A stretch of 64,000 bases of DNA from Pseudomonadota bacterium. Its GTDB lineage: Bacteria > Pseudomonadota > Gammaproteobacteria > Burkholderiales > Rhodocyclaceae. Below the pieces are notes generated by a model. That model made no database searches, was not told where the DNA came from, and saw only the letters and a program-made list of their open reading frames with translations. The DNA lies in NCBI GenBank assembly GCA_018262195.1, contig JAGTRS010000010.1:45740-109739 (forward strand). Reading direction: 5' to 3'. How positions within the stretch are numbered: the first letter of the stretch is position 1; each line of letters starts with the position of its first letter. Shown here one piece after another: positions 17,468-28,702 of the stretch. The translations under genes were made by a program, and so were the position numbers.

Positions 17468-17597
17468 TCTCCCACCCGCTTGCCCGATCGGGCGGCAGGG
17501 CTACGGAGCCAGCGAATTCCCGCTGTCCCGATATGCTGCAAGTAGCAAGCCGGCCAAGCATTTCCTCCGAAAACTATAGCTTCGGATGGTTCGCCGC

Positions 17598-18611
17598 TCA
17601 GAAGCCGGCCGCTTCGGCTTCCAGGTAAGCAATGCTGACGTACTTGCCAATATTCGCCTCGAAACCCTTGGTTTCCTTGGCCCGGCTGGCGACCCGCGGA
17701 TCCTTGAGCACTAGATCCTTGGCCTCTTCCAGCGCCAGTCCATTCTTGACCGCCTGCTCGCAGGGGCGGTAGATGCCTTCGAACAGTTCGCGGTTCCACT
17801 TCAGCACATGCTCCCCGGGTTCGCCGTGCGCCGGTACCCAGATGCGGCTTCCAGTCTTCTTGACCAGCGTATCGTAGGCCTTGAAGGTTCCGAGGTAGGA
17901 GCCGTCGTCCATGTTGGCAATGCGTCGATCCATTGCAATATCGCCAAGCAGCGTCACGCCATCCTGAACCACTTCGACACAAAGGTCGTACGGCGTGTGC
18001 ACGGTGCCGTAGTGATGTATGCGCAAGGTGACGTCACCGAATTTCAGTACCGCACCATGTTCGAGCGGCGTATTGGGCGGCACGATGCGGGTCCCCAACG
18101 AGGCCTGGTTGGTCGACTTTTCGATCAATGTCAGCCAAAGACTGCCCTGAATGCCCTTGACCGCCTGAATGGTGCCGGGGTGAGCATAAATCGGCAGATT
18201 GTCGCCAAAACGGTCGACGTAGGCGTGATTCCCGAGCCAGTGGTCGCCGTGGTAATGGGTGTTGATGATCGCGATGACCGGTTTTTTCAGGGAGCGCTCC
18301 AGTTGCCTGATCGACATTTCGCCGATCTGCACCGAGGCACCGGTATCGACGACAACGACACCCTTGCTCGTATTGACGAAGGTCACGTTGCTCATCATCC
18401 CCTGGTTTTCCGGGGTCGGGAAAGCGTCGGGCGTGAAAATGATCCAGACGTGCTTCGAGATCTGGCGCAGCGGGTAGTCCTTGATCGCCGGGCCACGCAC
18501 GAAATCGCTGAGTTCTTCGGCAAAGGCGCTCATTGCCTGCCACGGGGCAAACTCGACCGCCCCTAGCGCCGAAATGGCGGCCACGGAACGCAAAAAATCG
18601 CGACGGTTCAT
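17598..18611 (-). CDS. Tat-exported MBL-fold metallo-hydrolase (SoxH-like)
   Basis: A 337-residue periplasmic enzyme. The N-terminus MNRRDFLRSVAAISALG is a twin-arginine signal. The metal site is NTHYHGDHWLGN (His119, His121, Asp123, His124), with further ligands in YGTVHTPYD, LGDIAMD and WVPAHGEPG, so the binuclear site looks intact. The sequence resembles SoxH and the quinoprotein-relay metallo-hydrolases; its substrate is unknown. The ATG at 18611 is preferred because CAGGAGATG precedes it. A sulfur-transport gene lies nearby, which weakly favours a sulfur role. Confidence 0.85.
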   Translation of the reverse strand: MNRRDFLRSVAAISALGAVEFAPWQAMSAFAEELSDFVRGPAIKDYPLRQISKHVWIIFTPDAFPTPENQGMMSNVTFVNTSKGVVVVDTGASVQIGEMSIRQLERSLKKPVIAIINTHYHGDHWLGNHAYVDRFGDNLPIYAHPGTIQAVKGIQGSLWLTLIEKSTNQASLGTRIVPPNTPLEHGAVLKFGDVTLRIHHYGTVHTPYDLCVEVVQDGVTLLGDIAMDRRIANMDDGSYLGTFKAYDTLVKKTGSRIWVPAHGEPGEHVLKWNRELFEGIYRPCEQAVKNGLALEEAKDLVLKDPRVASRAKETKGFEANIGKYVSIAYLEAEAAGF

Positions 18612-18682
18612 GAGCATCTCCTGAAACATTAAAATAGCGGTCTATCATCGCGCTGAATCCGGCGCTCGTCTACACTCACGCC

Positions 18683-18901
18683 ATGCGCCGCTACCCAATT
18701 TCCTTCGTTGCCCTGACCACGCTCGGCATCCTCTGCGCCATTCCGGGCGCCATCAGCCTGGCCGGTTTCGGCGCCAGTCTGCACCCGGTGCTCGACGACC
18801 CGATGGCCGGACTGGCCTTCATCGTTTCCGCTGTCGCCCTGATCGGCTCCGGCGCCTTCCCGCTGGTTATCGAGAAACTGAAGGAAAACGAGGAGGCCTG
18901 A
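18683..18901 (+). CDS. Small two-helix membrane protein
   Basis: A 72-residue protein with two hydrophobic segments (about 8-30 and 42-62) separated by the acidic loop HPVLDDPMAG and ending in a charged tail (EKLKENEEA). I do not recognise a family. It is divergent from the MBL-fold gene and convergent with the YeeE/YedE gene, with only 7 nt between the stops. Codon use fits the neighbours and the frame is clean, so it is probably real. Confidence 0.6.
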   Translation: MRRYPISFVALTTLGILCAIPGAISLAGFGASLHPVLDDPMAGLAFIVSAVALIGSGAFPLVIEKLKENEEA

Positions 18902-18908
18902 GCTAAAC

Positions 18909-20012
18909 CTAGGCCTCGCGCATCAGTCGCCAGTACTGGAATTTCAACGTTGCGGCAGAGCCCGCCACGATGGCCAGGAAGGTGACGATGGAGCCGAGTG
19001 CCAACGTCGAGAAGCCGGAAATACCCTGGCCGACCGTACAGCCCATGGCGACCACGCCACCGAAGCCCATCAGCGCGGCGCCAAGCAGGTGGCTGGCAGT
19101 ATCTTCAACACTGGCAAACCCCTCCCAGCGGAAGCCGCGAGTCAGAATGGACCAGGCAAACGAGCCGGCAATCACGCCAAGCACCGTGGCAATGGCGAAA
19201 GTTACCGTGCGACTGGTGTCGGACCACAGCATCAGCAGTTCCAGCGTATAGGCTTGCGGGGCAACGAAGGTCAGCGATTCCATACGCCCGCTATTGGTGG
19301 CAATGAAGGCTTCTTCCAGCGTTTCCGGATGTTCGGCGATATAGCCGATGTGACCACTTACGTACCATGCAGCAACCACCGCCAGGCCAGTTCCCAGACC
19401 GCCAAGCAGGTTATCGAGCGTCCAGAAATCACGTTTGAACAGACTGAATGCCGTCAACCCACCGCCGATAGCCACGACGGCCAACAGGAATGCTGTCTTC
19501 GGCTCCATGCCCGCAGCAGCCAGGAGCGCCGGAACATCCTGCCCTCCTGGAAAGGTGATAGCGGCTTTCTCCAGAAAATTGACCCGGAACACACCAAACA
19601 CGCCACGCATGGTCATGTAGGCAACCAGCCCGATCACCATGAAAACAACCAGTGATTTCAGGTTGCCCCCGCCGATCCGAATCAGCGTTTTCGAACCGCA
19701 ACCGGAGGCGAGCACCATCCCGATACCAAAAGTCAGTCCGCCAACAATGTAGGACAGCCAGGTGAAGTTCGGCGTCCGGTAGATGGATTTGCCCAGATCG
19801 ATCAGACCGGCAGCATGCAACGCGCCAGCACCGAGGATGGCGACTCCGATAGCCAGCAGCCACATGCGCATACGGCTCCACTCGCCCATGTTGACGATAT
19901 CGGAGACGGCGCCCATGGTGCAGAAATGGGTTTTCTGGCCGATGGCACCAAAAATGAAGGCGATGGCGAAAGCCAGCCAGAGAACGGTATTGGGCGAGGC
20001 GGCAGTTTCCAT
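18909..20012 (-). CDS. YeeE/YedE family sulfur-compound transporter
   Basis: A 367-residue membrane protein with about nine helices. It has the two-fold repeated family signature with conserved cysteines: KTHFCTMGAVSD near the N-terminus, ASGCGSKTLIRIGGGNLKS in the middle, and AMGCTVGQGISGFSTLA near the C-terminus. Members such as TsuA import thiosulfate by passing it along these cysteines. The gene starts 2 nt after queC and is probably cotranscribed with it. The start at 20012 matches the first membrane helix; the open frame extends upstream within queC. Confidence 0.87.
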   Translation of the reverse strand: METAASPNTVLWLAFAIAFIFGAIGQKTHFCTMGAVSDIVNMGEWSRMRMWLLAIGVAILGAGALHAAGLIDLGKSIYRTPNFTWLSYIVGGLTFGIGMVLASGCGSKTLIRIGGGNLKSLVVFMVIGLVAYMTMRGVFGVFRVNFLEKAAITFPGGQDVPALLAAAGMEPKTAFLLAVVAIGGGLTAFSLFKRDFWTLDNLLGGLGTGLAVVAAWYVSGHIGYIAEHPETLEEAFIATNSGRMESLTFVAPQAYTLELLMLWSDTSRTVTFAIATVLGVIAGSFAWSILTRGFRWEGFASVEDTASHLLGAALMGFGGVVAMGCTVGQGISGFSTLALGSIVTFLAIVAGSAATLKFQYWRLMREA

Positions 20013-20014
20013 GA

Positions 20015-20692
20015 TCAGGCGCGGTAAAGGGTTGGATCGGTGAGCCCGGCGGCGGCAAAACCTTCGGCGCGCAGGCGGCATGAATCGCAGACGCCACAGG
20101 CGCGGCCAAGTTCATCGGCCTGGTAACAGGAAACCGTCAGGCTGTAATCGACGCCCAGTGCCGCGCCGGTGCGAATGATGTCGGCCTTGGAAAGGTCGAT
20201 CAGGGGGGCGTGGATGGACAGCTTGTGCCCTTCGACTCCCGCCTTGGTCGCCAGATTGGCCATGGTTTCGAAGGCGGCGATGTATCCCGGCCGGCAATCC
20301 GGATAGCCCGAATAGTCCACCGCATTGACGCCGACGAAGATATCGCGACTACCCAGCACTTCGGCCCAGGCCAAGGCTAGCGACAGCATGATGGTGTTGC
20401 GCGCTGGCACGTAGGTCACCGGAATGCCCGGCTGCACGCCATCAATCGGCACGGCAATGTTGGTATCGGTCAAGGCCGAACCACCGAACTGGGCCAGTCC
20501 AAAATTGAGCACGCGATGTTGCGCCGCACCCAGCGCCTTGACGACGCGGTCGGCGGCAACCAGTTCGGCACAGTGGCGCTGCCCGTAGTTGAACGACAGG
20601 CAATAAGCTTCAAAGCCCTGGTTGCGGGCAATGGCCAGACAAGTGGCGGAATCGAGTCCACCGGAAAGGAGAACGACGGCTTTCTTCATCAT
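20015..20692 (-). CDS. queC: 7-cyano-7-deazaguanine synthase
   Basis: A 225-residue ATP-dependent enzyme that turns 7-carboxy-7-deazaguanine into preQ0 in queuosine synthesis. It has the PP-loop [10 protein letters not shown] near the N-terminus, [19 protein letters not shown], and the zinc site made of Cys residues in [20 protein letters not shown]. Its partner queE lies at 28.1-28.7 kb in another operon. The start may be either of two consecutive ATG codons. Length is normal for the family. Confidence 0.95.
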   Translation of the reverse strand: MMKKAVVLLSGGLDSATCLAIARNQGFEAYCLSFNYGQRHCAELVAADRVVKALGAAQHRVLNFGLAQFGGSALTDTNIAVPIDGVQPGIPVTYVPARNTIMLSLALAWAEVLGSRDIFVGVNAVDYSGYPDCRPGYIAAFETMANLATKAGVEGHKLSIHAPLIDLSKADIIRTGAALGVDYSLTVSCYQADELGRACGVCDSCRLRAEGFAAAGLTDPTLYRA

Positions 20693-20788
20693 GGGGCGCG
20701 AATATACCCGAATTTTGCCTCGATTTGAGCCGTATCTGCTTGTTACTAAGCTACAATTTCCGACTTTGACGCCTTCCCGGAGATTGCC

Positions 20789-21955
20789 ATGTCGCTTCGC
20801 CTGACCGCCCTTGCAGCCGCCCTGATGCTTGCCGGTTCCGCTCATGCCGCAGACCACATCAAGGTCGGCCTGGTTTCGACCCTCTCTGGCCCCGGTGCCG
20901 GCCTCGGCGTCGATATCCGCGACGGTTTCAGTCTCGCCATGAAGCACCTGAACGGCAAGCTGGGCAACCTGCCGGCCGAAGTGCTGATCGCCGACGATCA
21001 GCAGAATCCGGATATCGCCAAACAAACGGCCGACAAGTTCCTGAAGAAGGACAAGGTCGATTTCATGACCGGCATCGTCTTCTCCAACATCATGCTCGCC
21101 GTCGGCCCGACCGTCTTCGAGAACAAGACCTTCTACATTTCGGCCAACGCCGGTCCGTCGCAGTATGCCGGCGAGCAGTGCAATCCCTTCTTCTTCAACG
21201 TTGCCTGGCAGAACGACAACCTGCACGAGGCAGTCGGCAAGGTGGTGCAGGACAAGGGCTACAAGAACGTCGTGATCGTCACCCCGAACTACCCGGGCGG
21301 CAAGGATGCCGTTTCCGGCTTCAAGCGTTACTACAAGGGCAAGGTCGCCGACGAGATCTACACCAAGCTCGGCCAGCTCGACTACGCCGCCGAACTGGCG
21401 CAGATTCGCGCCACCAAGCCCGATGCGCTCTTCTTCTTCCTGCCGGGCGGCATGGGCATCAATTTCGTCAAACAGTTCGTTGCGGCCGGCCTGTCGCGTG
21501 ACACGCAGCTGTTCGCCCCCGGCTTCTCGGCCGATGAGGACGTGATCAAGGCGGTCGGCAGTTCGATGATGGGCATGTTCAACTCGTCGCACTGGGCGCA
21601 CGACATGGACAATGCCGAGAACAAGCGCTTCGTGGCCGATTTCCAGAAGGAATATGGCCGCCTGCCTTCGCTTTATGCTTCCCAAGGCTACGATGCTGCG
21701 CTGATGATGGACGCTGCCGTGCGTGACGTGAAGGGCAAGGTCGAGGACAAGGCCGCGCTGCAGAAGGCACTGGAAGCCAAGCGCTTCAAGTCCGTGCGCG
21801 GCGACTTCAAGTTCAACACCAACCACTACCCGGTGCAGAACTACTACCTGCGGGCCATCGGCAAGGATGCCCAGGGTCGGGTCACCAACAAGACCATGGG
21901 CACCATCTTCACCAACCATGCGGATGCCTACGTTGCTTCCTGCAAGATGAAGTGA
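20789..21955 (+). CDS. HAAT-type ABC transporter substrate-binding protein
   Basis: A 388-residue periplasmic receptor (peripla_BP_6, LivJ-like). Signal peptide residues 1-20 (ending SAHA), then [20 protein letters not shown], typical of the family. It is the first of five tightly spaced genes making a complete branched-chain-amino-acid-type importer. The binding pocket cannot be read from sequence, and relatives bind amino acids, amides, urea or aromatic acids. CCGGAGATTGCC precedes the ATG. The promoter should lie in the 96 bp shared with divergent queC, where TACAAT at 20752-20757 is a possible -10. Confidence 0.88.
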   Translation: MSLRLTALAAALMLAGSAHAADHIKVGLVSTLSGPGAGLGVDIRDGFSLAMKHLNGKLGNLPAEVLIADDQQNPDIAKQTADKFLKKDKVDFMTGIVFSNIMLAVGPTVFENKTFYISANAGPSQYAGEQCNPFFFNVAWQNDNLHEAVGKVVQDKGYKNVVIVTPNYPGGKDAVSGFKRYYKGKVADEIYTKLGQLDYAAELAQIRATKPDALFFFLPGGMGINFVKQFVAAGLSRDTQLFAPGFSADEDVIKAVGSSMMGMFNSSHWAHDMDNAENKRFVADFQKEYGRLPSLYASQGYDAALMMDAAVRDVKGKVEDKAALQKALEAKRFKSVRGDFKFNTNHYPVQNYYLRAIGKDAQGRVTNKTMGTIFTNHADAYVASCKMK

Positions 21956-22866
21956 TCCAGCTGGTTCTCGAGCAGGCCCTCAACGGCCTGCAATTCGGCC
22001 TGATGCTGTTCCTGCTCGCCGCCGGGCTGACGCTCGTCTTCGGCATCATGGACTGCATCAATCTGGCCCATGGTTCGCTCTACATGGTGGGCGCTTACTT
22101 CGTCGCTGCTGCAGCGCAGGCGGCCGATTCTTTCTGGATCGGACTGGGTGCCGGCGTTGCCGGAGCGGCCGTGCTCGGCCTGCTGCTCGAGTTGTCATTG
22201 TTCCGGCAACTGTACAAGCGCGACCACCTGTCACAGGTACTCGCCACCTTCGCCCTGATCCTGATCGCCAACGAAGCGGTGCGCATGATCTGGGGGCCGC
22301 AGCCGCTGATGCTGAACCCGCCGGAATCCCTCTCCGGCCCGGTCGAGATCGCAGGCTTTTTCTATCCGGCCTACCGACTGGTCATCATCGCCTTCGGCCT
22401 GGCAGTGGCCGGGCTGCTCTACCTGCTCGTGGCGAAAAGCCGGATTGGCATGTGGGTGCGTGCCGGCGCCTCGAATCGAGAAATGACCGAAGCCTTGGGT
22501 ATCAACGTGCAGGGCCTGTTCACCGCCGTTTTCGTTTTCGGCGCCGCCCTCTGCGCACTGGCTGGCGGCCTGCTCGGGCCGTTGCTAGCCGTGCAGGTCG
22601 GCATGGGCGAGAGCGTGCTGATCCTGGCTTTCGTCGTCATCATCATCGGTGGCATTGGTTCGATTCGCGGCGCACTGGTCGGCAGCCTGATCGTCGGCAC
22701 CGTCGACACGCTGGGCCGGGCACTGTTGCCGACCCTGCTCCGCGCCTTGCTGCCTGCCGATGCGGCCTCGACCCTCGGCCCTGCGCTGGCCTCGATCCTG
22801 ATCTACCTGCTGATGGCCGGCATCCTCTTCTTCAAGCCGCAAGGCCTGTTTCCGGCGCGAGCGTAA
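21952..22866 (+). CDS. livH: HAAT ABC transporter permease, LivH type
   Basis: A 304-residue inner-membrane permease with about eight helices. LivH signatures include [34 protein letters not shown] and, in the ATPase-coupling loop, [15 protein letters not shown]. It starts with GTG overlapping the stop of the receptor gene (GTGA), and its own stop overlaps the LivM start (TAATG). Confidence 0.92.
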   Translation: MIQLVLEQALNGLQFGLMLFLLAAGLTLVFGIMDCINLAHGSLYMVGAYFVAAAAQAADSFWIGLGAGVAGAAVLGLLLELSLFRQLYKRDHLSQVLATFALILIANEAVRMIWGPQPLMLNPPESLSGPVEIAGFFYPAYRLVIIAFGLAVAGLLYLLVAKSRIGMWVRAGASNREMTEALGINVQGLFTAVFVFGAALCALAGGLLGPLLAVQVGMGESVLILAFVVIIIGGIGSIRGALVGSLIVGTVDTLGRALLPTLLRALLPADAASTLGPALASILIYLLMAGILFFKPQGLFPARA

Positions 22867-23813
22867 TGGCTTTCTACCGCCCCGCCCCTTACCAGAAACC
22901 CGTCGCCATCGCACTGTTGCTGGCGCTGCTCGCCTTGCCATCGGTACTGACCGCCTTCGGCCAGGAGTTCTACATCGGCTTTGCCACCCGCGTCCTGATC
23001 CTGGCTCTGGCCGCCTCCAGCCTGAATCTGGTACTCGGCTTCGGTGGCATGTTCTCGCTCGGCCATGCCGCCTTTTTCGGTGCCGGCGCCTACGCAGCAG
23101 CAATCTGCATGAGCAGCGGCATCAGCGATGCCTTGCTGGCCTTTCCGCTGGCCATGGCCGTCGCCGGTCTGCTGGCGCTGGCCGTTGGGGCAATCAGCCT
23201 GCGCACCCGGGGCGTTTATTTCATCATGATCACCCTGGCCTTCGCCCAGATGGCCTATTACCTGTTCGTCTCGGCCCGCAGTTGGGGTGGCGATGACGGC
23301 TTGCCCCTGGTCGGTCGGATGACGCTGGGTGGTTTCAGCCTGGCCAGCGATGGCGCACTGTTCTATGCCGCCCTTGGCTGCCTGGCGCTGGTCATGGTCT
23401 TTTTCGGGCGCTTGGCCGACGCACGTTTCGGCCGGGTCATTCAGGCCATCCGCGAGAACGAGACGCGCATGGAAGCCCTCGGCTACCCGGTCTTCCGCTA
23501 CCGCCTGATCTGCTTCGCCCTCGGCGGCGCATTGGCCGGACTGGCCGGCGCGCTGCTCGCCAATCTGACCGGGCTGTCCAGCCCCAACCTGCTGCAATGG
23601 ACACAATCCGGCACGCTGCTGGTGATGGTCATCATCGGTGGCGTCGGCTACCTGTATGGCGGGGTGGTCGGGGCGGTCGTACTGCTGATGCTTGAAGAAG
23701 GCCTGGTCGGGGTCACCGAGCACTGGCACATCGCTTTAGGCCTGCTGCTGCTCGGTATCGTCCTCTTCGCCCCGAAGGGCGTTGCCGCCTTGTTTGGAAA
23801 ACGCCATGACTGA
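22866..23813 (+). CDS. livM: HAAT ABC transporter permease, LivM type
   Basis: A 315-residue inner-membrane permease. It shows NLVLGFGGMFSLGHAAFFGAG, TRGVYFIMITLAFAQMAYY and the coupling loop AIRENETRMEALGYP, diagnostic for LivM. It partners with the LivH-type protein. The ATG shares one base with the livH stop; the 3' end overlaps livG by 8 nt. Confidence 0.92.
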   Translation: MAFYRPAPYQKPVAIALLLALLALPSVLTAFGQEFYIGFATRVLILALAASSLNLVLGFGGMFSLGHAAFFGAGAYAAAICMSSGISDALLAFPLAMAVAGLLALAVGAISLRTRGVYFIMITLAFAQMAYYLFVSARSWGGDDGLPLVGRMTLGGFSLASDGALFYAALGCLALVMVFFGRLADARFGRVIQAIRENETRMEALGYPVFRYRLICFALGGALAGLAGALLANLTGLSSPNLLQWTQSGTLLVMVIIGGVGYLYGGVVGAVVLLMLEEGLVGVTEHWHIALGLLLLGIVLFAPKGVAALFGKRHD

Positions 23814-24557
23814 GACGCTGCTCGACGTCCGCAATCTGTCTCGCCGCTTTGCTGCGGTCGACGCGCTTCAAGGCGTCAATTTCAGCGTCGAAGCCGGCGA
23901 GGTGCATGCGCTGATCGGCCCCAACGGTGCCGGCAAAACCACCTTCATCCACCACGTTTCCGGCGCACTGCAGCCCGACTCGGGCAGTGTGCATTTCGCC
24001 GGGCGCGACGTGACGAAGCTTTCCATGCATCAGCGCGTCGCAGTCGGCATGGCGCGGTCTTACCAGATCACCAATGTCTTCCTTGGTCTGTCGGCGCTCG
24101 ACAACGTGGCACTGGCGGTGCAGGGGCGAAAGGATTCCGGCAGCAGTTTGCGCTTCTGGAAACCGGCTTCTAGCGAAACGGCCATGTTCGAAGAGGCCCG
24201 CAGCTACCTCGAACAGCTGGGGCTGGACCAGCGCATCGACACCATCGCCGGCAATCTGGCCCATGGCGAGCAACGGGCGCTCGAACTGGCCATGGCCTTG
24301 GCCACCAAGCCGCAGATGCTGCTGCTCGACGAACCGATGGCTGGCACCGGCCCCGAGGAATCTGCACAGATGGTCGAACTGATCGAGAAACTTGCCCGTC
24401 ATGTCACGATCCTGCTTGTCGAGCACGACATGGCTGCAGTCTTCCGCCTGGCCGACCGCATTTCTGTGCTGGTCAATGGCCGCCTGATCTGCACCGGCAC
24501 CCCTGAAGCAGTGCGAGCCAACCCCGAAGTACGCCGCGCCTACCTCGGAGACTACCA

Positions 24558-24561
<4 letters not shown>
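23806..24561 (+). CDS. livG: HAAT ABC transporter ATPase, LivG type
   Basis: A 251-residue ATPase with Walker A GPNGAGKTT, Walker B MLLLDEPMAG and a switch His in LVEHDMAAVF. The signature motif reads LAHGEQRALELAMAL rather than LSGGQ, which is normal for LivG proteins. The sequence QITNVFLGLSALDNVALAVQ after the Q-loop is typical of the family. It overlaps both neighbours, so all five transporter genes are translationally coupled. Confidence 0.92.
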
Positions 24562-25264
<703 letters not shown>

Positions 25265-25268
<4 letters not shown>

Positions 25269-27472
25269 ATTACCCAGTTATCCGCAGTCTCCAGCCCGGG
25301 GAGCGGACAGGAGTCCAGGGATATTTGAAAATCCTCGAAGGACATTGGCCTTCCAAATAGATAACCTTGGAACAGGCAGCAGCAATGTTTGACGAGATAG
25401 GCGTGCTGCGAGTTTTCCTCGACCCCTTCCGCGACCACGTTGAGGCGCAGCGTATTGCCCATCGCGATGATCGCCCTGACGATCGCTGCATCATCCGGAT
25501 TAATGCAGATATCCCGGATGAAGGATCGGTCGATCTTGAGTTGCTCAAAGGGGAAACGTTTCAGATAGGACAGTGAGGCGTAGCCCGTACCAAAATCGTC
25601 CAGCGAAAAGCGCACGCCGAATTCACGCAGGGCCAGCATCTTGGCGACAACTTCCTCGACGTTGTCGAGCAACAGGCTCTCGGTCAACTCAAGTTTGAGC
25701 AACTTGGGGTTTGTGCCGTGCCTGGCCAGCGCATCGACGACCTGCGCCACGAAATCAGCCTGGCGAAACTGGCGGGCACTGACGTTAACTGACAGGAACA
25801 GATTCTTGGTACTCGGATTGTCTGCCCAGCGACGCAATTCGGCACAGGCCTGATCAAGTACCCAAAGACCGATCGGAACGATCAACCCGGTTTCCTCGGC
25901 CAAGGGAATGAAATCGTTCGGCGCGACCATGGCCCGGCCGGCTGGCTGCCAGCGTAGCAAGGCTTCTGCACCAATCAGTCGGCGCATAGCATCGACCTGC
26001 GGCTGAACGAAGAGGACGAATTCATCCTTGACCAGCGCCCGGCGGAGTCCCGCTTCCATGGCCGCCCGTTCATCCAGCGCGGTCTGCATCGCGTTGTCGA
26101 AGAAGCGGATCGCATTCCGGCCAGCATCCTTGGCCTTGTACAAGGATATATCGGCCTGCTTGAGCAGAATATCAATCGACTTCTCCTGGCCAAAGAAGAG
26201 GCTGATGCCGATGGAGGCCGAACGGAAATATTCGGTATCGCCATTCAGCAGATAGGGGCGGGCCAGTTCGACACGAATCTTCTCGGCAACGATTTCAGCC
26301 TGCACTGAAGCGCTGGAAGGGTCGGTACCCAACTCTTCGAGCATGACGACGAACTCGTCACCGCCCTGGCGCGCCGCAGTGTCCCCTTCACGGATGCACC
26401 CGACCAGGCGCTTGGCAACCTCGACCAGCAGGTGATCGCCGACATCGTGGCCGAGCGTATCGTTCAGGGTCTTGAAATGATCGATATCGATGATCAGGAG
26501 CGCCCCGAATTGCCCGCTACGCTTGCTGGAAACGCAGGCCTGATCGAGCCGGTTGAGCAATAGCCGGCGATTTGGCATGGCCGTCAGCGGATCATAGAAA
26601 GCCAGATGGTGGATTTCCGATTCCGCGACCTTGAGATTGCTGATGTCGGAAAAGGTACTGACGTAGTGGCTGACCCGGCCTCGCGCATCGCGGACCCCAC
26701 TGATCGTCAACCATTCGGGAAATATTTCGCCATTTTTCCGGCGATTCCAGATTTCACCCTGCCAATGTCCACATTGACCCAGCGAACGCCACATGGCGGC
26801 ATAAAAATCCGCATCCTGACGCCCGGATTTGAGCATGCCGGGCGTCTGGCCAAGCGCCTCCTCGGCGGAATAGCCGGTGAGCTTGGTGAATGCCTGATTG
26901 ACCCGCAGGATGCGCTGATTGACATCGGTCACCATGATCGCCGCCTGCGACTCGAAGGCAATCGCCGCAATACGCAAATCCTGCTCCATCCTGCGACGTT
27001 CGGAAATATCGGAGGCAATGCCGAGGTAGCCCTGCACGCCACCTTTTGCATCACGCAGGACACTCACTGCCAGGCTGACCGGAAGATGTGAACCATCCTT
27101 GCGAACGTAGGTCCAGTCCGCCTCGTCCCGGATTTGCAGCTTCAATCGGGCAACAAATACTCCAAAACCGATGGGCGGCTCGCAATCCGGGTCACAAGTG
27201 AAGCTCCGGGCACAGGCGGATATTTCATCAGCCAGATGGAAGAGCAATGGTGTGACACGACCGACAACCTCATCCGGTGTGTAACCCAGCATCTGCTGGG
27301 CTGCTCGATTGAAATAGGTAATCAGGCCAGCCGGATCAGTCAGAATGATTGCGCGACCGGCGTTCTCGAAAATCGAAAGCTGGAGATCGCAAAGAAGCGG
27401 AGGGCGAACGCTGCTGTCGTACGGAGCGTTTTCCAGACAGCAAGCCTCGGCAGCGCTTTGCTCAGACTTCAT
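25265..27472 (-). CDS. PAS-PAS-GGDEF-EAL cyclic-di-GMP signalling protein
   Basis: About 735 residues. Order: PAS 1 (about 30-160, FENAGRAIILTDPAGLITYF), PAS 2 (about 165-285), GGDEF (about 295-455) with an intact RQGGDEF active site, and EAL (about 470-720) with GAEALLRW and DDFGTGYASLSYLKRFP. Both halves keep the residues needed for activity, so it could make and degrade cyclic-di-GMP. There is no membrane segment. The N-terminal part is unusually rich in cysteine (CC, ACCLE, CARSFTCDPDC), which may suggest metal or redox sensing. A PilZ protein, a cyclic-di-GMP receptor type, is encoded just upstream. The ATG at 27472 overlaps a short upstream frame. Confidence 0.9.
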
Positions 27473-27545
27473 GGTGCAGCAATCGGTCAACAGAAGAAGC
27501 ACGCGACCGACTGGACGCGAAAATCAGAATCTCCGCTGCAACCAT
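27462..27545 (-). CDS. Possible 27-codon leader ORF coupled to the GGDEF/EAL gene
   Basis: The strongest ribosome binding site in this leader (GGGAGGAG) lies 3 nt before an ATG at 27545 that opens a 27-codon frame, MVAAEILIFASSRS at its start. It ends 8 nt inside the GGDEF/EAL gene, whose own ATG at 27472 has no clear ribosome binding site. This layout suggests translational coupling. The peptide resembles nothing I know, and the spacing of the ribosome binding site is short, so the call is tentative. Confidence 0.3.
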   Translation of the reverse strand: MVAAEILIFASSRSRASSVDRLLHHEV

Positions 27546-27687
27546 AGCTCCTCCCAAACCCATCGCCGTTGCCGGCAATACGGCATCCGGGAAGGTCACA
27601 TTGTGGAAAGATTATGGTCGCAATGCCAACAGAGTAGCAAGTGCTGTTGCTGACTACGCGAGAATTAAATCACGAATAATATTAAGC

Positions 27688-28050
27688 CTAGATATTCGCC
27701 AGCAGGGAAAACTCCCGCTCGGCCATCGCTTCGTCACCCAGGTTCAACTCAACCAGGCGGCGCAAATGGGTGACGCTGTCCAGATCGATTTCGCGACACG
27801 CCAGACCATAATAAGTGGCCATGTGATGCACGACGGTCACTTCCATGCGTATCAAGCTGCCGACATTATCGAGATGAATCTTGAGAGTGCCATTGGTTCC
27901 GACCACGACGAACATCGGGTCTTTCAAGTGGATCAAGGCGCCTTTGAGCGAAAGATCCAGCACCTCGACGACGCACTCGCCATCGGGCAGAAACAGCCTG
28001 GCTTCGCTCTTGAAGGGAATGCGGGAAAACTTGCGGCGATTGTCAGTCAT
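27688..28050 (-). CDS. PilZ domain protein
   Basis: A 120-residue protein that is essentially a single PilZ domain, the common cyclic-di-GMP receptor. The binding motifs are present: RRKFSRIPF near the N-terminus (RxxxR) and DLSLKGALI (D/N-x-S-x-x-G). It follows queE by 13 nt at the end of the tol-pal-queE transcription unit and precedes the GGDEF/EAL gene, so it may respond to that enzyme. Its target is unknown. Confidence 0.88.
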   Translation of the reverse strand: MTDNRRKFSRIPFKSEARLFLPDGECVVEVLDLSLKGALIHLKDPMFVVVGTNGTLKIHLDNVGSLIRMEVTVVHHMATYYGLACREIDLDSVTHLRRLVELNLGDEAMAEREFSLLANI

Positions 28051-28063
28051 GTTGTCTCCGTCC

Positions 28064-28702
28064 TTATTTTCCCTTCATGTTACCCCAAAGGAGCTTGTGC
28101 AGTTGGAGCTGGAAACGCACGTTCAGGCCGTCTTTCAGTATCCATTCAGCCAGCGACTGCGGCTCGATCAACCCCTGCGCAGGTGAAAAAAGTACGGAAC
28201 AAATTTGATCCAGTTTCTTCTGGCGCAGTACATCGCGCGCCCATTCGTAGTCGCCACGCGAGGCAATGACAATCTTGATCTCGTCGCGAGGCGTCAGGAC
28301 CGACAGGTTTTCCCAGAGATTCCTGGCTGACTCCGCCGAATCCGGTGCCTTGAGGTCCATGATGCGAGCCACCCGCGAATCGACGGCGGCAACGTCCAGC
28401 GCGCCAGATGTTTCGAGCGAAACATCGTAGCCTGCATCGCACAAGGCCGTCAGCAGCGGCAGGCAATCCTTTTGCGACAGCGGCTCGCCACCGGTCACGC
28501 AAACCTGACGCGCCGGGTACTTGGCGACTTCCGCCAGCACCGACTCAACGGTGGCCGGTTCGCCACCGGTAAAACTGTAGGTCGTGTCGCACCAGCTGCA
28601 GCGGAGCGGACAGCCGGTCAGCCGAACGAATACGGTCGGCAGCCCGGCTCGCGATGCCTCACCTTGCAGCGAGTAGAAAACTTCGGTGATGCGGAGAGCC
28701 AA
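28064..28702 (-). CDS. queE: 7-carboxy-7-deazaguanine synthase
   Basis: A 212-residue radical SAM enzyme that makes 7-carboxy-7-deazaguanine from 6-carboxytetrahydropterin in queuosine synthesis. Cys31, Cys35 and Cys38 in GCPLRCSWCDTTYSF bind the 4Fe-4S cluster; VTGGEPLSQ and the early FYSLQGEASRAGLPT are family motifs. It abuts cpoB with no gap, an arrangement conserved in many proteobacteria. The next enzyme of the pathway, queC, is at 20.0-20.7 kb. Confidence 0.95.
   Translation of the reverse strand: MALRITEVFYSLQGEASRAGLPTVFVRLTGCPLRCSWCDTTYSFTGGEPATVESVLAEVAKYPARQVCVTGGEPLSQKDCLPLLTALCDAGYDVSLETSGALDVAAVDSRVARIMDLKAPDSAESARNLWENLSVLTPRDEIKIVIASRGDYEWARDVLRQKKLDQICSVLFSPAQGLIEPQSLAEWILKDGLNVRFQLQLHKLLWGNMKGK

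Noticed and set aside
17468..17597. Possible riboswitch or small RNA in the 130 bp between the hybrid kinase and the MBL gene
   Set aside because: The region has scattered G/C-rich inverted segments (e.g. GCCCGATCGGGC) but no match to a riboswitch class I know; it is more simply a convergent terminator region.
22803..23729. Minus-strand reading frame of 308 codons opposite livM
   Set aside because: Composition is dominated by Gln, Gly and Ala with no family match; livM on the plus strand has all its motifs and is coupled to both neighbours.
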